Part shown: positions 1 to 11,403 of the stretch, in pieces
Layout of the letters: each line of letters begins with the position of its first letter
Position numbering within the stretch: position 1 is the first letter of the stretch
NCBI GenBank assembly: GCA_963969395.1
Contig: OZ017796.1
Span: 12,340,501-12,404,500 of the forward strand
Source of the DNA: Pseudoscleropodium purum
Lineage: Eukaryota; Streptophyta; Bryopsida; Hypnales; Brachytheciaceae
DNA: 64,000 nucleotides
Direction of reading: 5' to 3'
Notes under the pieces: generated by a model
Database searches by the model: none
What the model was told of the DNA's origin: nothing
Seen by the model: only the letters and a program-made list of their open reading frames with translations
Program-made: the position numbers and the translations under genes

Positions 1-385
1 TATACTTAGAGGGCAGGACAGTTTGTTGTGTAAGAGGCCCCAAATCCTCTTTTGTGATTGGACAAAAGGCTGAAATTGCAAGTTGTGATTGGGCAAAAGG
101 ATAAAATTTATGCAATCAGCCTCAAGGGTAACAACCCAACCTCTAGGTATAAAGCATCCCTACAAGTATCCCAACTATACAAATCTATAGGTAGTTCTGC
201 TCTTAATGCGACCATTTAAGAGCTTGGGGAAGCTAAACTCCTTGAAACAATTTTCAGTGAAATTTTGTAGGAAGAAAATAATGGAATTGGCATCGAATGC
301 AAATTGTTTCATATTTTTTGGACCTTCATGGAATTAGTTATGAATTTTTGAAGTTGAAATGCAATGGTTACTAAAAGCAACCACC
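1..385 (+). repeat. Dispersed repeat segments shared with 14.3 kb and 24.7 kb
   Basis: The first 180 bases, with the phrases gtttgttgtgtaagaggccc and ggacaaaaggctgaaat and the later agcatccct, match 14335-14520 on the same strand with scattered mismatches and small indels. Bases 190-385 match the reverse complement of about 24700-24940, sharing gcgaccat, aagctaaact and ttcatattttttggacc. The two halves recur separately, so they are probably two different repeat families next to each other or pieces of one larger element. Confidence 0.6.
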
Positions 386-485
386 TCCTCAAATGCACAC
401 CATTGGTACATTGAAGAAAACAAATTGTATCTATGTGTCATGATTACCTTTAGAGCATGGATGCTTATAGAGTAGACTACTATAT

Positions 486-1409
486 TTAACCTCTAAATTC
501 CTATTGTCCCCTTGGGGGACAAATCAAATTTCAAGTAGGTTCCTATGATCCCAATTTTTGGTGAATTGTTTTGAAACTTTCTGGTAAGATAGAAAAACTG
601 ATTATCTACGTGGGAATATAATTGTTATTTCAATTAGTGCCCAGGATCAAAAGTTATAGCACAAAAAGCTTGAAACTGAACTTGACAGGTAGCACAAATA
701 AAATTGCAAAAAATCAAATTAAATTTTCATTTTTTTTTTTTCCTTGAAATGTTTTCTTTTTGTCTACATGCGAAGCTTTGATTTGTTCTATTTAGACTAA
801 TAATGAGAAGTTAAAGACAATTTTTTTTTTGGGCAATTTCAGCATCTTCTTGAAAAAATAACTTGTAGGGTCCATTTCTGAATGCAATTTTCACAAGTTT
901 TCACAAGTTTTTTTTGAAAATGTTGTATTTTCTTGCTAAAACAATCTCACCATTGGGATTATTGTCTTTTAATCCCATCTTGGAGTTATTAACAATTTAG
1001 TTTTTTTCCAATCTCGGACCTACTTTTATTTAGCATTTTTTTAAAGAATGAAAATCAAGTTTGTTTGTTTTTAATTTTTTTTTCCTAGACTTTCAACTCA
1101 ATTCTTCAACATAAAATTCAAAGTATGTAGTGCAAAAAAAATTTACAATTAGCGATCAAAGTCATCTGAAATTGCAGGCTAGTGTTCAAAAAAACTTTCT
1201 TTTTCAACTTTGAATGCTAATATATTCCAATCTATATGGTCAAACTTCATGAAATTTTTACCATGTGAGCTAAGACAAGTAAAGTACAAGATCCTATGGT
1301 TAGATTCTAAAAAAATGATTTTTTTTTGTATTCTTGGATGAACACAGCGAAAACGGCAATTTTGAGTGGTTTTTGACAAAAAAAATGGCCTTGGGAAATT
1401 AGGGGTTAA
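486..1409 (+). mobile_element. 0.9-kb non-autonomous TIR element (TTAACCcCTAAA family, copy 1)
   Basis: It begins ttaacctctaaatt and ends aattaggggttaa, an imperfect 13-14 base terminal inverted repeat. The interior resembles 32557-33445 and, more loosely, 41271-42280: all carry a phrase near caatctcaccattgggatta followed by a short run about the element's middle. No coding capacity is visible. A 47-base direct repeat lies on either side (442-488 and 1423-1469). It is probably a non-autonomous DNA transposon; the superfamily is unknown. Confidence 0.5.
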
Positions 1410-2502
1410 TTGACCTAAGATTGATTACATTTAGAGCATGGATGCTTATAGAGTAGACTATTGTACTTAATTGGCCTGAGATTGTATTGTTGAGTTTAGG
1501 TATAAAGTATTTTTTAATGACCCTAATGCATCTCTTACAAATTCTTCTAGGCTTTGGATTTATCCTCTCCTAATACTTGAAGAAGGTATACTGAGTGTGG
1601 AACAAGGCTTTGCACTCAAAGATCTTGCATTGAAAATATGAAAGGTTCCATCTTGAAGCTTCTTCACCACTTAAAATAAATGAGATTTTAGAACCTAATA
1701 AAAGATATTGAAGCATGAGGTTAATTGTGTTACACTTCTAGTGCCAATTTGGATGTTGGTTTGGATTGTAGCATTGCACTAGGCTAAAGAGTTGCAATAC
1801 CAAATGCCATGTGACAAGGCCCTTGGAATTATTGGTAGTGGGCTTGCTTACTAACCTTGATTGTAAGAGCCTTGAGTCAAAATCGGATTCAAGATTCAAA
1901 ATTATAAATTTTCAAAATGTTAAAAATTAATGTATCTAGAATCAATCTTGGAATCTTTGGACTAGAGGCTATGTATAGTAGGCAAGAATGTGTGGGAGTC
2001 AATATTAGAAAGAAGTCATAAAGAAGTGCAATTAGCTAATTATCTTAACTTAGTCATGAATAAAGTTTCATGTACATTATTTTGTGACTTGTTATTAACC
2101 CCCTTTAAGACCAAATATCCTAATTTTGAACATCAAATGAATGCAAGTATGTCTCAAGTACAAATTTTTTTTTTTTATTATCAATTCAATTGTTTGTAGA
2201 TTTTTGTATTAGTTCTTTTAACATTTGTATATTGTAGATTTTTAAGAATTTTTTGAATGTGAAAATATCCAAAAAATAAAAATATATTTCAACACAAAAA
2301 ATAAGTTTTCTAATCCTAAAATGACCTTTCAAAATGAACTTAGACAAATAATAAAATCTACACAATAAAAAATCACCAAAATTAGAATTTGGCATTTCAA
2401 ACTTGAACAAAAAAAAAATCTTGCAAAAAATAACTATTATTCAATCAACAATTCATTTTAAAGGAATTTGAGATTTATAATTTGAGATTTTGCCTATGAA
2501 TA

Positions 2503-2675
2503 CACTACAAGAAAAATGGGTGTTTTAAGTATAGAGCTAGTAGTATAGTCTTTTAAATAATGATCTTTAAGGCATCTTTATAGTAAAATTTTACTATAAA
2601 GACTCCTTAAAGATCATTATTTAAAAGACTATACTACTAGCACTATACTTAAAACACCCCTTTTTTTTTATAGTG
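2503..2675 (+). mobile_element. CACTA-type hairpin MITE
   Basis: The left end is CACTACAAGAAAAATGG, the classic terminus of plant CACTA (En/Spm) transposons, and the right end is CCCTTTTTTTTTATAGTG. Almost the whole 173-base element is one inverted repeat: the left arm (from gtgttttaagtatag to about 2585) pairs with the right arm ending ctatacttaaaacac, with only a few mismatches. The flanking triplets are ata and gta, an imperfect 3-base target duplication. It has no coding capacity and must be moved in trans. Confidence 0.8.
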
Positions 2676-5249
2676 GTATATGTAGTATTAGATCCAATCA
2701 ATGCATATGAATATGATTTGTTGGTCATCGTTTACAATTTTTGCTTAAAATACATCATTGAATTGTTATCTAAGTTGTATTTTACAATACTTCTTAATTT
2801 GGGAATGTGGCCTAATTCTAATCTTTAAAGGATATATGATTATAGATAAGAAATACTATGTTATAGAATTTTAAATATTACATGACTATACTTGTTGATG
2901 GTGTTAAAATTAACTTTAGCAAGGGGCATTGGAATGCATTTTGGTGCACCTTTGGACTAAATTTGCTTTGAAAAAAACATTCCTTAACACCAAATACAAA
3001 TATAATATAATATTTAGAAGTGTACATTATTTATGACCTTACAATAGATTATTGGACATTTGTTGGAGGATCTGGAGGACGAATGGTCTCCAAGATGTCA
3101 AATGGCTTCATTGTCATTGTAAGGTGGGTGCACCTAAAAATTGCACCTTGCCTAAAATCGCCACTCTATGTATATCACCCAAATCAATATGCACATATGT
3201 TGAAGAAATGATTTCATGAACATCTACCAAATTTATTTTGACTCTTCACAACTTTTGCATCTCGTATCCAAATGTCATACTCTTTGGTGTGTTGGAACCT
3301 CCTTTCACTTGCTAACAAGAAAATATGAAAATTTAACCAATCTAGTAATAATAAATAGGTATGGTAGCAACCGAAAGTGGCTATATTGGGGATACCCACC
3401 TCAACTGCCGCCACATTAATCTACTCCCTTTGTCTTTCCTTGTCATTTGAAGTCTCCTCTGCTTACCGGAAAGTCTACAAATCTGAACACACAAAAAGCT
3501 CTACCCTTTATGGTGTCACTCCTAGTATCATCTCAACATTCATGAGCAAATTTAATCTGTAAAGAAAGCAATGAAATTCCATTTCATTTGTTTTAAATTT
3601 TTTTTTAAATCTGTAAAGAAAATAACATTTAAACAGTCACCTTTTTCATTGTGAAGTTTGCAAGGATCATTTCTGACATGAGAGAGCTCAGGTGGATGAG
3701 ACTTAGGGTTCATTACAGATTTGAAGACAAATTACCTGAAATAGGTTGTATGGAAAAGCATAATATTCACGCTGGTGATTGGCTGCACAAGAATTAAGGT
3801 ATGTGCACCTACAATTTTTTCTTATTGAAATTATGCAAAATATGACTGGAATTTGGATGAAAGAATAGTGTGTGTTTCTTAGCAAATAGAAGGGAAGGCA
3901 TGCAAAAGTGGAAATAGAGGACTTTGGCCTAAAAATGAGACATTCACTTCCATTTTTCACTTAAGGAGAGCACTAATAATTGATAGTTGAATCACTTGTT
4001 GGCAATAAGTAGATAAAATGGGTGAATTCACAAAATGACACATCTTCAATGTATTCTCCTTTTGGCATTCTCTATTGATGATTTACCATACATTACTTGT
4101 ACCATTTGTGCTTGTATTTTAGATGTTGAAATGTAGGTGGAGTTGAAAGTAGGTGCTCATACCTTAAAACTTGTGCAAATTAAAGGTTGGTTGTTGAAGA
4201 ATTAAAGCTCCTTGTCAAAATGATGAACTTCAATGACATCAAGGCATTGGAATCTTTGTTTGCATCTTGCAGAGGTGCTAAAGAGGTTTGAATTTGCTTA
4301 TTTATGATAAAAAAACTATGGTAAAAGACATTAGTTTTGTCTCTTTATTGTGGATTCTAAATTAAAGTAGGCACTCTACTTGTCATTGAAGCATATGAAA
4401 TTGAATGTTGTTGCATCAAGTCATTAGACTTACAATAGGTGAAATCATGCAAGGTGATTGGTGCAAATAAAAAAAATTGTTTGAAATAAATCAAATTTGA
4501 TAGATTTATTAGATTAGCATCAATGAAATTGGGGTTGAGGAAATGAGTGATGGTGATCAACATACAATCTATCATAACACCAATCAACAATGAGCTAGGA
4601 ATGTTTTTAGAAGTCATTAATGGTTGTAGTTTGTTCATCTAACATGTATCAAATCACCATGCAACAAATTATCAATTTTGAATTTTCCTTCTAATTTAGA
4701 CATCAATTTTAGAACCTACAAGAGTACGTTCACTTTCTCCTACTAAGTAAACATGCTTGTTGGATTTTAGTTGTTGATAGAGTTAGCATACTCTACTCTT
4801 TCCTATTACTCTTAGAATCAACCAACCCAATTGAATATGGTTATTCATAGAACATTGGTAATTAATCCTTAAAGGACATTTGAGGTTTTGGGAGGGCTAC
4901 CCAAACTTGGATTTCAAACTCTTTCTTTAAATGGGAATCATATAACTTGTTCAAATGACCAATCAATGATGAGCTTTTGTCATCTTAAAGGCCATGGGCA
5001 ACCTCAAATTCAAAGAATTTATCCAACTTTTCATTGCAAAAACTACAAATTCAAATTGTGATTCAAAACCCAAGACTTAGATTGATAGATACATCTTCTG
5101 AAGACAAAGAGAATGATACCAAGGAAGTTCCCATTCAGTTGAGTAACAGAGGAGTTTTCCTGAAGATTCTTTGAAAACCTAACCTTTCTTGCTTTGTCAA
5201 TCAAGGGTCAATGTATCTCGCTTGATAAGCACCGCTATTGTGTCTGCAC

Positions 5250-8200
5250 ATGGAGCAGGAAAACCGTGACTATTCCGAGGAATCTCATCTAGGAACGCAG
5301 GCGTTGAATCCAGGTCATATTGGTCCACAATACAGCAAAAATGTGAAAGGCGGAGAGGAAGATGAAAGTAAGCTCCAGGGAAACTTGTTCTTCTTCATGT
5401 TTGCAAGCCACTAATAAACAACAAGTTTAAACTCTTTCAGAAGCTATTGGACATCATAACATCAGTGAGAATCTTCTACATGATTCATACGGAGGTTTCT
5501 TTGTTCCGCATATTCATCTCACTACAAGAAAAACATGTCTTAAACAACTTGTCCACTATGATTGAAATTGTCCATAACGACTCATTTTTAGTCATTGTGG
5601 ACAATTTTTAGTCTTTGTGGCTTGTAATTTAAGACGTGTTTTTCTTCTCAAGTGTCTATGCATTGACAAAAAGTTAGGGGTTTGAGAAATGGAGACATTG
5701 TTAACCTTATGAAGGCGTGGAAGAGAAAAATTGTCCAATGGTTTTTAGGGTTTTAATAGAAACAAAGAATGCACCTATTCATCCAATAATTGAACCGTGT
5801 GTGTGTGTGGGGGGGGGTAACTACTTTGGTGGTAGGTCTTGTTTTTTCAAGGTTAATCTTTAAATTTGTACTTAGAAGCATGATTATGTACTAACATTCA
5901 GAGAAGGAGAAGGAGAAAGAAGAACCTGAAATTGACTTGGAGAAGGATGCTGCCTTACATGGCCAGGCCCGGTTTACACCAGAGTAAACTCTTTGCCTCT
6001 ATTGCAACTTTTGCAAAGTATTCATAAGAGAACTTCAATTGATTTGGAGACTTTTAAGTAGAAATGGCATATTTGAGAGGAAGCACGTACAATACATATG
6101 ATGTTACCATGTGAACATTGACAAACTACATATATTGCATACTTAAACATTGATAACTCTTTGCTAATGAAAGGGTCATTTCAAATGTAGATTTCTTCTA
6201 ATGAAGGTTTGTACAATTGTTGTAAATTCAAATCCATACCTATCCTAGTTTTAAAAGGACAAAATGGTCGTGCATCTCATTTTTGGCAATGAAAACTTGC
6301 CAACTTAATTTCATTTTCCTTCCATCCTTGCAAGATCTTTTTAATAAAACTCTAATTTGTAAATGTATTGTAGATATGAATTCATATACAAGCAAGCTAT
6401 CTCTTGCAATGATGTTTACATGCAAATGGTATTCACCCTCACTCTATCCTTTTATTTGTGGTGCATCTAGTATTCAAGCAATTGTATCAATCTCCCATTA
6501 GATGGTCAAAGAGGATTAAATATAACCCAAAATATCAAGTTTGTAATAAATGGTTTCAAGGTGTCACCATAGTTTCATCAATTGGTAGATTTTAAGAAGG
6601 TGATTTCTCACAACCTTGTTGCTCAATGGTAGCCGTTAAATTAATCAATTCAAAGAACATCAAGTAGACATTCGTAATTCAATGGACATTATGTCCAATA
6701 ACCTTATCATGGTTACCAGTTTTGAAATTATCTCTCACATAATTCCAACCCCTCCTATGATTGGATATCCAAAATAATGAGTAGTAGAAGGGCAACAACA
6801 ATGTGTAGTTGGTAGATATTTTTTAGAAAAGTTTGGATTCACTCATAGTAATGTGAGAAGCTAAATGCTTTCATTTGAAGGTTATCTCTTCTTGATGCAC
6901 TTCAAATATTGCATTCACCTAAGTTGCATTTACAACCTCTTGCAACTTCCACCTTTGAAATTTATAACTAATCTATTGTACATGCTAAATTGTTCAACCA
7001 TTAAAGTAGCATTTTTCTTCATATGGAGGTGCCAATGCACAAATAAATTTCAAATTTTTCTATTACATGCCCATTGTACTACAAAACTTATTCAAATGAT
7101 TTTAGGTGATTACCTTCTAGAGTCTTCTTGTAATTAATGTTTATCTATGGCATGATTCATAATCCTTCTCTTCATTCTATATTCTTATATCAACCAAAAA
7201 TTAAGATGTACACTTTCTCAATTGAGTAAAACAATTCAAATCTAACAAAACATTCTTTAAACTAGCAAGTTTGAAATTTCCAAATGAGATATACAAGTTG
7301 TTTTCTCCTTCAAAAACTAGAGCAAGTCTAGATTTAAGTTTTGTAAAGCTACACAATTCTTTGCCATTTCAATTGATAATTTTTAATTTAATGAAGATTC
7401 TCTTACAAAGACCATTGCCTTTCTAATTAGACACCCTTCTATTAGGGTGTCTTTATATTAGGGACCAAGCCCAAGTCCAAGTTGACTCAATTTACAAATA
7501 TAAGATCAACTCAAATTGGGTCCAAGTAGAAGAATCAGATCAAGGATACATAACCATCCAATTTTTAGCACTTAAGTCTAATTGTTTGGCACTGAAACAT
7601 TGCCACATAAGTAACCAAATGATATAAAAGAAAACTAGGTTGGATTCCAATATAAAGCCTTTGGACTTGATGGCCCCATCTAAAGATCAAAATACTCCTA
7701 TTGGTTGATTTTAGTGTTTTTGAAATTGGGTCACCAATTGGGCCCTAATATAAAGAGCCTTTCGATTGCTCGCTACTTTTGTTTACTATTCTTTATAAAA
7801 ATGAATTCAACTTTTATACAATGTATTTTTTTCTAGCAATTTGTTGTAAAATTGCACCAAAATAATTGACCTTGCACCAAGCCTTTCAAAACATAAACAA
7901 CAAATTTTTGGATAAAACCACAAAAAATTTCAAATTATAAAAATTTATTAGATGAAATTGCCAAAGAATGAATGAAAACAAAATTGTGGATATGTGATAT
8001 GTGCTAAAGTGGTATTTTCTATCCAATATGTGGATGAATGTTGAAATTTCAAGCACCATATAACATTTAATATCGCCAGTTTGGCACTTCATAAATAATG
8101 AAAAAAAACACCCTTCTTCTATACAAGGACATCATTGTTGCTTGTGTAGAGCGAGAAGGACTGCGGAAGCATGAGTTGCGAGGACCTGGTGATGCGGATC

Positions 8201-9356
8201 AAACTGCCGGGAACCGAAGAGCGGGAAGAAATCGACCTGGATGTGCACAAAACCTACTTGAAGCTCATAACCCCTCAATAGTAAGCAACACCAACCCCAT
8301 GAATCCCAAGGGAAAATAATTAGTAGGCTCACAAGACATGCATATTCAATGATATTCCATGCTCGATCCTGCCTGTGAAATTCCACACGAATACAGCCCC
8401 AAATTCCATACTCGAACTGTGAAATTCCATACTTAAGCTGTGAAATTCCATACTCAAGCTGCGATATTCCATACTCGAGCTGCGAAAATTCCATACTCGA
8501 GCTGTGGAATTCCATACTCAAAGCTGCGGAATTCCATACTCGAGCTGTGGAATTCCTTACTCAAAGCTGCGAAATTCCATACTCAAGCTGGGATATTCCA
8601 TACTCGAGCTGCGAAAATTCCATACTCGAGCTGTGGAATTCCATACTCAAAGCTGCGGAATTCCATACTCGAGCTGTGGAATTCCTTACTCAAAGCTGCG
8701 AAATTCCATACTCGAGCTGTGGAATTCCATACCTGCGCTATGGAACTATGGAATTGGGTCTAAGGTAACTGCACCTTAGTAATTGCAACAAGTTTCTCAA
8801 ACCGCCACCTGCATATTCTAGCTAAACACGTACAACAGAGACTCTATTGCATTGGGTCTAAGTCAACTGCACCTAATATAGCACCCGGTTTCTCAAACTG
8901 ACACCCACATATTCTAGACAAACAGACTGCAGAGACTCTATCTACGCACTCAATTCATCAAAACTTAGGGTCGATTTTGGATACACTTCTTCTCAGCCCT
9001 TCGAATCTTCATAGTTCATTCATACGGTGTCCAAAACATGCATGACTGTGAAGAAAGTTTGGGATCATCCCGTTTGAACTCCCAACTAGATCTAACAAAA
9101 CTGACTTAGATAATTTAGCAATAGAAACCTTGCTCAAATATTTTGTTTTCCGACGATTTCAAATGCAGTTACATATACCTTGTCGACTTTCTTGGATTGA
9201 CCTGACTGGGTGCCTGGGAAGGGAGTGCCTGCCTGCAGTTACCTTGCCTTGTTTCTCCCTCACAAGGTGAACATGGAGAGGAGCGCTGCCAAGTGGGATC
9301 CAGTGACGTCGACGCTCATCGTGACCATGCCCATTATTGAGCGAGTAATGGACTGA
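5250..9356 (+). CDS. DNAAF6: DNAAF6/PIH1D3-like axonemal dynein assembly factor, five exons
   Basis: Exons: 5250-5367, 5902-5983, 6374-6428, 8150-8280 and 9239-9356 (stop TGA 9354-9356). All introns are GT-AG and every phase joins cleanly (1, 2, 0, 2), giving 167 residues; human DNAAF6 is a little over 200. The start is the first ATG after an in-frame TAA. Exon 1 has the family's short PGHIGP motif; exon 2 is acidic/lysine-rich and ends FTPE; exon 3 gives YEFIYKQ...DVYMQM; exon 4 gives [14 protein letters not shown] and [15 protein letters not shown]; exon 5 gives [10 protein letters not shown]...AAKWDP and ends at a short hydrophobic tail. This is the order of the PIH1D3 CS-like domain. The family acts in the cytoplasm with HSP90 co-chaperones to pre-assemble axonemal dyneins, so the product is expected in spermatogenous cells. 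Intron 1 holds a MITE and intron 4 a minisatellite. The assignment is from recognised motif order; the exon structure is inferred without transcripts. Confidence 0.85.
5520..5654 (+). mobile_element. CACTA MITE in DNAAF6 intron 1 with exact 3-bp TSD
   Basis: This 135-base element starts CACTACAAGAAAAACATGTC and ends with the complement-like GACGTGTTTTTCTTCTCAAGTG minus its first bases, so it has TIRs of about 25 bases including the TTTAAGAC/GTCTTAAA inner part. The flanking triplet tct occurs immediately on both sides (5517-5519 and 5655-5657); a 3-base duplication is the hallmark of CACTA insertion. It lies between exon 1 and exon 2 of the DNAAF6-like gene and does not touch either splice site. 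Confidence 0.85.
8351..8739 (+). repeat. 18-unit minisatellite with 129-bp higher-order period, in DNAAF6 intron 4
   Basis: About eighteen head-to-tail copies of a 20-26 base unit with consensus ggaattccatactcgagctg. Variants (gatattcc, gaaaattcc, ggaattcctt, ctcaaagctg) recur in a fixed order: a block of six units starting gatattcc at 8463 is repeated at 8592, 129 bases later, essentially unchanged for almost two periods. The first units (8351-8440) are more diverged. Several frames stay open across it only because the unit lacks stops; I do not consider these coding. The array lies wholly inside the intron 8281-9238. Confidence 0.9.
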
Positions 9357-9603
9357 CTGAAGCAATTTCCTTTCATTCAAGCTGACTTCCTCAGGGTAAA
9401 CAAATTCAGACTCTCTGCATGGCTTCGCTTTGCGCACGGCTCTAAGCTTATCATCAAGGCAAGCAACCAAAAAATGATCCAGTTTTTGAATCAATAGGTG
9501 CATAATTCTTCGTTTCTACAGGAACCTTGGAAGTCGTCTGTGAGCAATTTTGTAGCCTCAGTGCCCTTCCTTAATTGGGTAAGCCTCTCTAAAAACTCGA
9601 TCA

Positions 9604-10740
9604 CCTTTTTTAAATTGGCAGAGTTTCACGATTTGGGCACTCTTTCATGGTGCACAACCTGGAATCTAAATCTGTACAGTACAGGCCCTAGTTATTAGAG
9701 ATGAATGTCACAATTTTTAGCGCTACGAACGCCAATTTAACGAAATTGACGGTTCAGTGTTTTGGGGTCCCTTTATTTCAAGGAATTGTAGTACTGTATC
9801 AATCCTCTTGCATTCGTGTATTTAATGAATCTGATGACTTGATAATGATGCTATTGGAGCAAAGTACTAATATTTCTGGAATGAGTGGCGTACGCTGTGC
9901 TTCGAACTACAGATTTTTTGGGGGTTTGGGACCAATTCTAACTCCCTCCAGAACATATCAACTACCGGTAAAATTTGAAGTTGAATCCTTCTCGGCAATT
10001 ATCAATATGGCCCTGCACGAGTTAGCCATCAGATGCTTTAGTCAAGGATCACAAGATGGACTACTTTGCATAGATTGTTCAAAGCTGTTGTCAAACTCAT
10101 GGCCATTTCTGGTGCCTCATGCAGGTTTGACTACCTGCGGCAGATAGTAGTTGTGTGGTATGTTTGCATCTGGTGTAACGGGTGTAGCTAGCCAAGTAAA
10201 TCCAATCAAATGGTGTATCTAATTTTATTCTTGAGACTTTGGCTGCCACCGATCTTCAACGTCAACTTCGATAAGTTGGCAGCATTCCACTACTTTGCCA
10301 CTTTTCAGAAAGTCAGACCTGAAACCTAAATCTACACAATTGCTAGTTTTTAGAGATTCGGGAAGAAGAATGAGGCAAATTTTGGTGCCTGAATTGCACC
10401 AATTTTAACAAAATCTATGATCTTAACACATGTAGGAGGATTGGATTAGTATAAACATTTGACGGTAGTAGGAGCAATACAGGCTTGATAATCCAGGCTG
10501 CTGGTAGTATCACATGTAGCCTGGATGTCATTGCAACGTTTCTTTTTCACTATTCTTTAATGTCAGTTTTGTAAATTGGCAGAATTTCAGTACTTTGACA
10601 ATTTCCAGGGTGCTCGACCAGAAACGTAAGTAAATACCTGTTGTTGTTTAGAGCTTTGTGGAGATGAATGTCACAGTTATTAGCGCTTGGAATCATGCCA
10701 ATTTGACAACCACTTATATTTACCTTAGTGCTGCTTTTGA
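9604..10740 (+). repeat. Three degenerate copies of a local ~140-bp repeat
   Basis: Copies at about 9604-9755, 10270-10420 and 10572-10725 share, in order, a phrase like taaattggcagaatttca, a ttt(c)cag-type middle, gaaacctaaatct, a ttagagat(g) phrase, then gtcaca..tttagcgc and ccaattt. A fourth, shorter piece with atgtcacaatttttagc lies at 15888-15945, so the family is dispersed as well as tandem. In copies 1 and 3 the segment starting MNVT is readable, which could be chance or the trace of a short duplicated coding exon. Confidence 0.55.
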
Positions 10741-10798
10741 AACAAGGTGGGCCCCTTATCAATCATGCATGGAAGCATAGAAGTGTGAACATTTTTTT

Positions 10799-10937
10799 GG
10801 TAGGAGACCCTATTTGCAACACAATTCAAAAGCCACCCTATTTGCATCACTATGTATCACTATTGTAAATTTCAACTTTCAAGTATACTCTACAATTAAC
10901 TAGCGGTCATGGAGTGGCTTAAATAGGGTCTCCTACC
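10799..10937. mobile_element. 139-bp MITE-like element with 17-bp perfect TIRs
   Basis: The sequence ggtaggagaccctattt at 10799-10815 is repeated exactly in inverted orientation at 10921-10937. The interior is AT-rich and non-coding. I see no convincing target-site duplication, so the boundaries could lie a few bases further out. Confidence 0.6.
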
Positions 10938-11403
10938 GATCATAGAATTCTACATAAGTGGATGATTTGTGCAGAACAAAATTGCTGGAAGTCAAGTGAC
11001 TTACACTAGATAGACTTAAAGACAGTAATAATAAGAAAAAAAAACTAGTCAGCACACCAGTAAGTGAAGTTGACAGTCCCTTAGAGGCTCCAAAGGTGTA
11101 TTCAGAGATGGATTACTGGATTGCTGGATTGGCATTCCCATATTGGTTGAAATGCATTTTTCAGTGAGTGCGTTTGAAATGTGATCAAGTGCCTCGAGCT
11201 TTGAAATTATGCTGTAGGTGTGCAGACCATATTGCGCCAATTCATTATTCTAAGTTGGTCTTCTATGTGGAGTTGGAATTGGAAAATAAATTTCAAGTTT
11301 TCTGGAACTGGAATTGTTTTCCAGGTTGATATACATGATGTTTACACTTTCATGTGAGTAGGGAGAAACTACATTTTAGGTGTATCTTTATCTTGTTGTC
11401 AAA

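Larger units (their letters stand above)
1..5249. other. AT-rich intergenic region with dispersed repeats
   Basis: I see no supportable gene here; the short open frames are AT-rich and lack homology I can recognise. The interval does hold a repeat shared with 14335-14520 (1-180), a segment at about 190-385 that recurs inverted at about 24700-24940, a TIR element at 486-1409 and a CACTA-like hairpin at 2503-2675. The last 150 bases before 5250 are less AT-rich and are probably the promoter and 5' UTR of the DNAAF6-like gene; I cannot place a TATA box. Confidence 0.6.
9357..11403. other. Intergenic region between convergent genes, with local repeats
   Basis: No recognised gene. It contains three degenerate copies of a local repeat and a small TIR element. 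An open frame at 9701-10147 (148 codons, beginning MNVTIFSATN) overlaps the first repeat copy. A short stretch at 9520-9575 has an acceptor-like tctacag before it and a gtaagc after it, so a small exon is possible, but I could not connect it to others. Confidence 0.4.

Noticed and set aside
8132..8779. Several frames encoding repeats of SxGIPY-type peptides
   Set aside because: They are translations of the intron minisatellite, open in many frames because the unit has no stop codons; the array sits between two well-supported exons.
10574..10633. A perfect-looking small exon between taaattggcag and gtaagt
   Set aside because: The two sister copies of the repeat have taaatc where this copy has gtaagt, so the donor is probably a chance change in a repeat.
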